Origin: Chaetoderma sp. LZ-2023a
Lineage: Eukaryota; Mollusca; Caudofoveata; Chaetodermatida; Chaetodermatidae
DNA length: 64,000 bases
Assembly (NCBI GenBank): GCA_034401795.1
Contig: JAVVLW010001440.1
Coordinates: forward strand, 395,501-459,500
Reading direction: 5' to 3'
In this document: positions 60,851 to 64,000 of the stretch, piece by piece
How the letters are laid out: each line of letters starts with the position of its first letter
How positions within the stretch are numbered: position 1 is the first letter of the stretch
The notes under the pieces: generated by a model
Told to the model about the DNA's origin: nothing
Seen by the model: only the letters and a program-made list of their open reading frames with translations
Databases searched by the model: none
Made by a program: the position numbers and the translations under genes

Positions 60851-61835
60851 GCAGTGTAGTATTATGTTTACATTGGCATTCCATCAATCAATGAAGACTT
60901 CGCTTCGTGTATTACGCTCCTAAAATGACCCCCGTGTACAACGAGGCAGATGCTAGTTTATACGAGAGGAGAAGACGGAAAATAGTCTTGGGTTTCCAGG
61001 AATTCTATGCCACGCGTACTACAGCATAGAGGTCTACACACATGGGCAGACTGTGTTTGCAATCAATTGGCATTTAATTATGTATTAAAGAGAATCAAGC
61101 ATTTACCTTTATCTCGACCAAAGGAACTTAACCAGCTGGGCATTCACCCTGTCGAATCCGTGTGATTAATCAAGATCAGCATCATGTGTTTGAAATGAGT
61201 GAGCTGTTGGAACATTATTTTTACATTGTATGGTTAGTCAGCTGTCTTGATCACCAGTACTATCAAACAGAGCATCAGTAAGTATACAAATCAGAGCCCA
61301 GTGTTTCAAAATTAGACTTAAATCTTGGCATCGTTGAAACAAACTTCACGCAGAACGTCTTCGAAGTCTGAATTCGTGCAATTCATGTGTAACTGTAAAG
61401 AACCCGTTCCGAAAACACAGCATTACAATTGTGTGGTCTGGAAAGAATGTTTAATATGTCCTTTAGATTACTATTTAACAGATGGATAGGACAATGAAAT
61501 CTTCGATTCTCAATTCTTCCTGGCATGTAGGATGAACAGCTTAGAACTAGGTGTGGTCTAATCACAGACCAGTAAAGCGGAAACAGACAGTATATTACAT
61601 TTCCTTTTTTAAGAAATATGCTTCTGGTAGCTGTAACACCCGGATACAGTCCTGCTCAGCGCAGACAAAGAGGCCGAGTCGGATTACATTGTATCTCTCG
61701 TAAATTTAATTACTGATCATGTAAATACGAGTTGACAATGAATCGGACCGATGAGTAGATCTAGAACAGCAATTATGGTCAGAGATTGAACCCTGTGTTC
61801 GGGAATAAGGATTAGACTAGGAGCTGTACGGCTTC
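60851..61835. other. Intergenic, nothing recognised
   Basis: No gene supported. Confidence 0.5.
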
Positions 61836-61985
61836 AAAGTTCAAAGTTCAAAGTTAAAAATTAAAAGTTGTTTATTTCATAACATATTTTACCTATGAAT
61901 AAATTGAAAACGGGCAGTCCATCATAGGTACCAATGTATGAAGCGATGGACCCCCGAACATACAATCCAAGACAGTGTACATGAC
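61836..61985 (-). mobile_element. LINE-type 3' tail
   Basis: Read on the minus strand, it ends with an AATAAA within 'atgaaataaaca' and then a short tandem of CTTTGAA heptamers (61836-61858), the usual tail of CR1/L2-group LINEs. It may be the 3' end of the LINE whose coding part starts at 62880, or of a separate truncated copy. Confidence 0.55.
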
Positions 61986-62065
61986 ATAGAGGATGAGAGC
62001 TGCTATGATGCTGATGCTATGACATGTAGTACATAGTATATAGCGTGTTGCTTATGCTTGTGCAT

Positions 62066-62310
<245 letters not shown>

Positions 62311-62713
62311 CAATTAACACATATACATTGTGTACCATAAATAATGTCATCATTTAGATGCTTTATGCTTAAATATGTACATAGGTACACATGCACACAC
62401 TGGTACACACATACACATCTATGCCAACATGTGCAAATGCATACATACACACCAGTTCACTTTATACGTGTACAAACATGCATACATGTATACACACTCA
62501 CACACGCACGCACATACATGTCCATATACTAATACATCATTGTGGTATTCTATGTTGGTTTAAATGGTTTACTATTGATATAGTACGCAGGGTGGGATGG
62601 GGATGGAAGGGAAAGCACATCACTGCAGATAACACATTTGAATGAAAAAGTTATCATTGTTTATGTTAGATTGTTATCTTGGTTTATGCTGGTTCACTCG
62701 ACATGTTTGAATA

Positions 62714-62715
<2 letters not shown>
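62311..62715. other. TACACA-rich sequence, no gene
   Basis: Low-complexity CA/TA-rich stretch to about 62525, then short unique sequence. Confidence 0.6.
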
Positions 62716-62767
<52 letters not shown>

Positions 62768-62773
62768 GAGTAA

Positions 62774-62872
<99 letters not shown>

Positions 62873-62873
62873 C
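62716..62873. repeat. (TAG)n microsatellite, ~158 bp
   Basis: Trinucleotide run with few interruptions directly abutting the broken LINE reverse transcriptase. Confidence 0.97.
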
Positions 62874-62879
62874 AGTCTA

Positions 62880-64000
62880 GGCGCTCTAGGAGTTTGGAGA
62901 AGAGTGAACGTATGGATACTGGCCTATAGTTTGAGAAATTAGTTGAATCCTTGGCTTTGTATATCGTGTAACATATGCTATTTTTAATCTTGCTGGGAAA
63001 GTGCCTTGTGTTAAAGAAAGATTGCAAATGTGGGATGAGAATATCCACAGCACAGTTTTTGTATATACGCCACTTAAAGCCATCAATACCAACACTTTTT
63101 GATGCGTTAAATGTGTTTAGTATAGTAAGAAATTCTGCCGTGTTAGTAGGATTACAAAAGAATAATGATTGATAGCTGCCTGCAAGGTAATCAGTAAAAT
63201 TTGTGTTGGAATTTTCCTGGATTTTGTTCGAAGGTTGTGGTCCTATGTTTACGAAATAAGCATTGAATCCATTGTCAATTTCAAATTTATCCGTGATGAC
63301 TTTTTGTCATAAAGAAAATGTGTCTGTTTTGCCCTGTTGGTCTTATTTAGGAGCGATTTGATGATTTCCCGTTTCCTTTATAGCATTGTTTGACTGTCTG
63401 AATTTACTCTGATAGTATGTTTACTTGGCTGTTTTAATGATTTGGTCTAATTTGTTTCTGTATTTTTTTAATTGGATAGCATTGTGTTTAGTTTGACACT
63501 TAATAAATGTTAAGTAAGGTCTGTGTTCCTTGGGGCAGGCAGCTATTAGCCCGTTCGTAAGCCATGGTTTAGTTGGGTTGTGCTTATATCTTCTATTTTC
63601 TTTCATTGGGAAGCTTTGATCAAAAATAGATGTGCATATGTCATAAAATGTGTTGTAGGCATGCTCACAAGACTGTATGTTTGTCACTGAGCTCCAGTCA
63701 GTCTCTGCCATGGACCTTTTGAATTTTTCAATGTTGACCTGGCAGTAATCTCTGCATTTAAATTTGTCCTGCTCAAATTCTTTTTGATATGTTTGTTGTT
63801 TTTCTAGAAGAAATATAGGCAAGTGGTCTGAGATATCAGTTCCGAAAATTCCAACTTGACTTTTACTAATATTGCGGTTAATGTTATTGCAGAATATGTT
63901 GCCAATGACGGTTGCTGTATATTCAGTAATTCTGGTTGGCTTGGTTATTGTCGGATAATAGAAGTAGGTATTTAGTAAATTGATAAACCCTTTTGTATGC
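62880..64000 (-). pseudogene. LINE ORF2 fragment: endonuclease end and RT start
   Basis: Minus strand, entering from the right window edge. Near 64000-63830 the frame reads FINLLNTYFYYPTITKPTRI and GTDISDHLPIFL, the end of an APE-type endonuclease (SDH motif). It continues to KPWLTNGLIAACPKE (about 63560) and a stop at 63421. Farther on, KSVGIDGFKW, then LTQGTFPARLKIAY and FSNYRPVSIRSLFSKLLERL mark the start of the reverse transcriptase, with frame changes at about 63050. It then ends in the TAG microsatellite, so the catalytic RT core is missing. Jockey/CR1-like group by motif style. Confidence 0.85.

Noticed and set aside
61740-61830. tRNA-derived SINE with a B-box-like GGTTCAATC on the minus strand
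   Set aside because: No matching A box or cloverleaf upstream.

Overview
This is AT-rich eukaryotic (metazoan) DNA. It has long microsatellites, many dispersed inverted-repeat elements, a LINE fragment, two DNA transposons that contain genes, and no clearly recognisable intact host gene. Poly-CAG/ATC, TA, GA, TAG and CGCA tracts, vertebrate-type TATA/AATAAA signals and a Polinton point to an animal, most plausibly a marine invertebrate. The species cannot be named from the sequence.

The dominant feature is a complete Polinton (Maverick) at 29035-46245, about 17.2 kb. It has long terminal inverted repeats and a perfect 6-bp target-site duplication (AGCCAT at 29029-29034 and 46246-46251). All its genes are on the + strand, in this order: protein-primed type DNA polymerase B with an acidic repeat N-terminus, three or four small proteins (one resembling a tandem PC4-type coactivator), packaging ATPase, a small basic protein, a minor-protein-like gene, chromodomain integrase, a two-TM protein, penton-like minor capsid, a Gly-rich basic protein, double-jelly-roll major capsid, and adenain-type protease. 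Genes are packed with 4- to 41-nt overlaps, as in a virus. Almost every core gene carries a stop, frameshift or deletion, so the copy is a fossil.

A second transposon at about 14.59-17.79 kb has long diverged inverted repeats around one minus-strand gene. That gene encodes a paired zinc-knuckle region, a FEN1/XPG-like nuclease core and a C-terminal CXC (tesmin/TSO1) motif. It is broken by one frameshift and one stop. This is the least familiar system in the window and is perhaps Academ-like.

The rest of the window is a repeat landscape. At least thirteen copies of one fold-back MITE family (central hairpin plus TGACGTCA-rich arms) lie at 0-0.2, 5.3, 6.5, 9.3, 11.1, 12.1, 18.1, 23.5, 48.0, 48.45, 53.8, 54.8, 56.8, 58.5 and 60.6 kb; several form head-to-head pairs. 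There is a 351-bp TTAA-flanked MITE at 2797-3147 and a second small repeat family at 0.92 and 6.9 kb. A GC-richer block at 19.62-22.74 kb starts with a CCAAT/TATA promoter and may be a retroelement leader. The window ends with a minus-strand LINE (endonuclease C-terminus and RT N-terminus) broken by microsatellites, with a LINE-like 3' tail at 61.84 kb.
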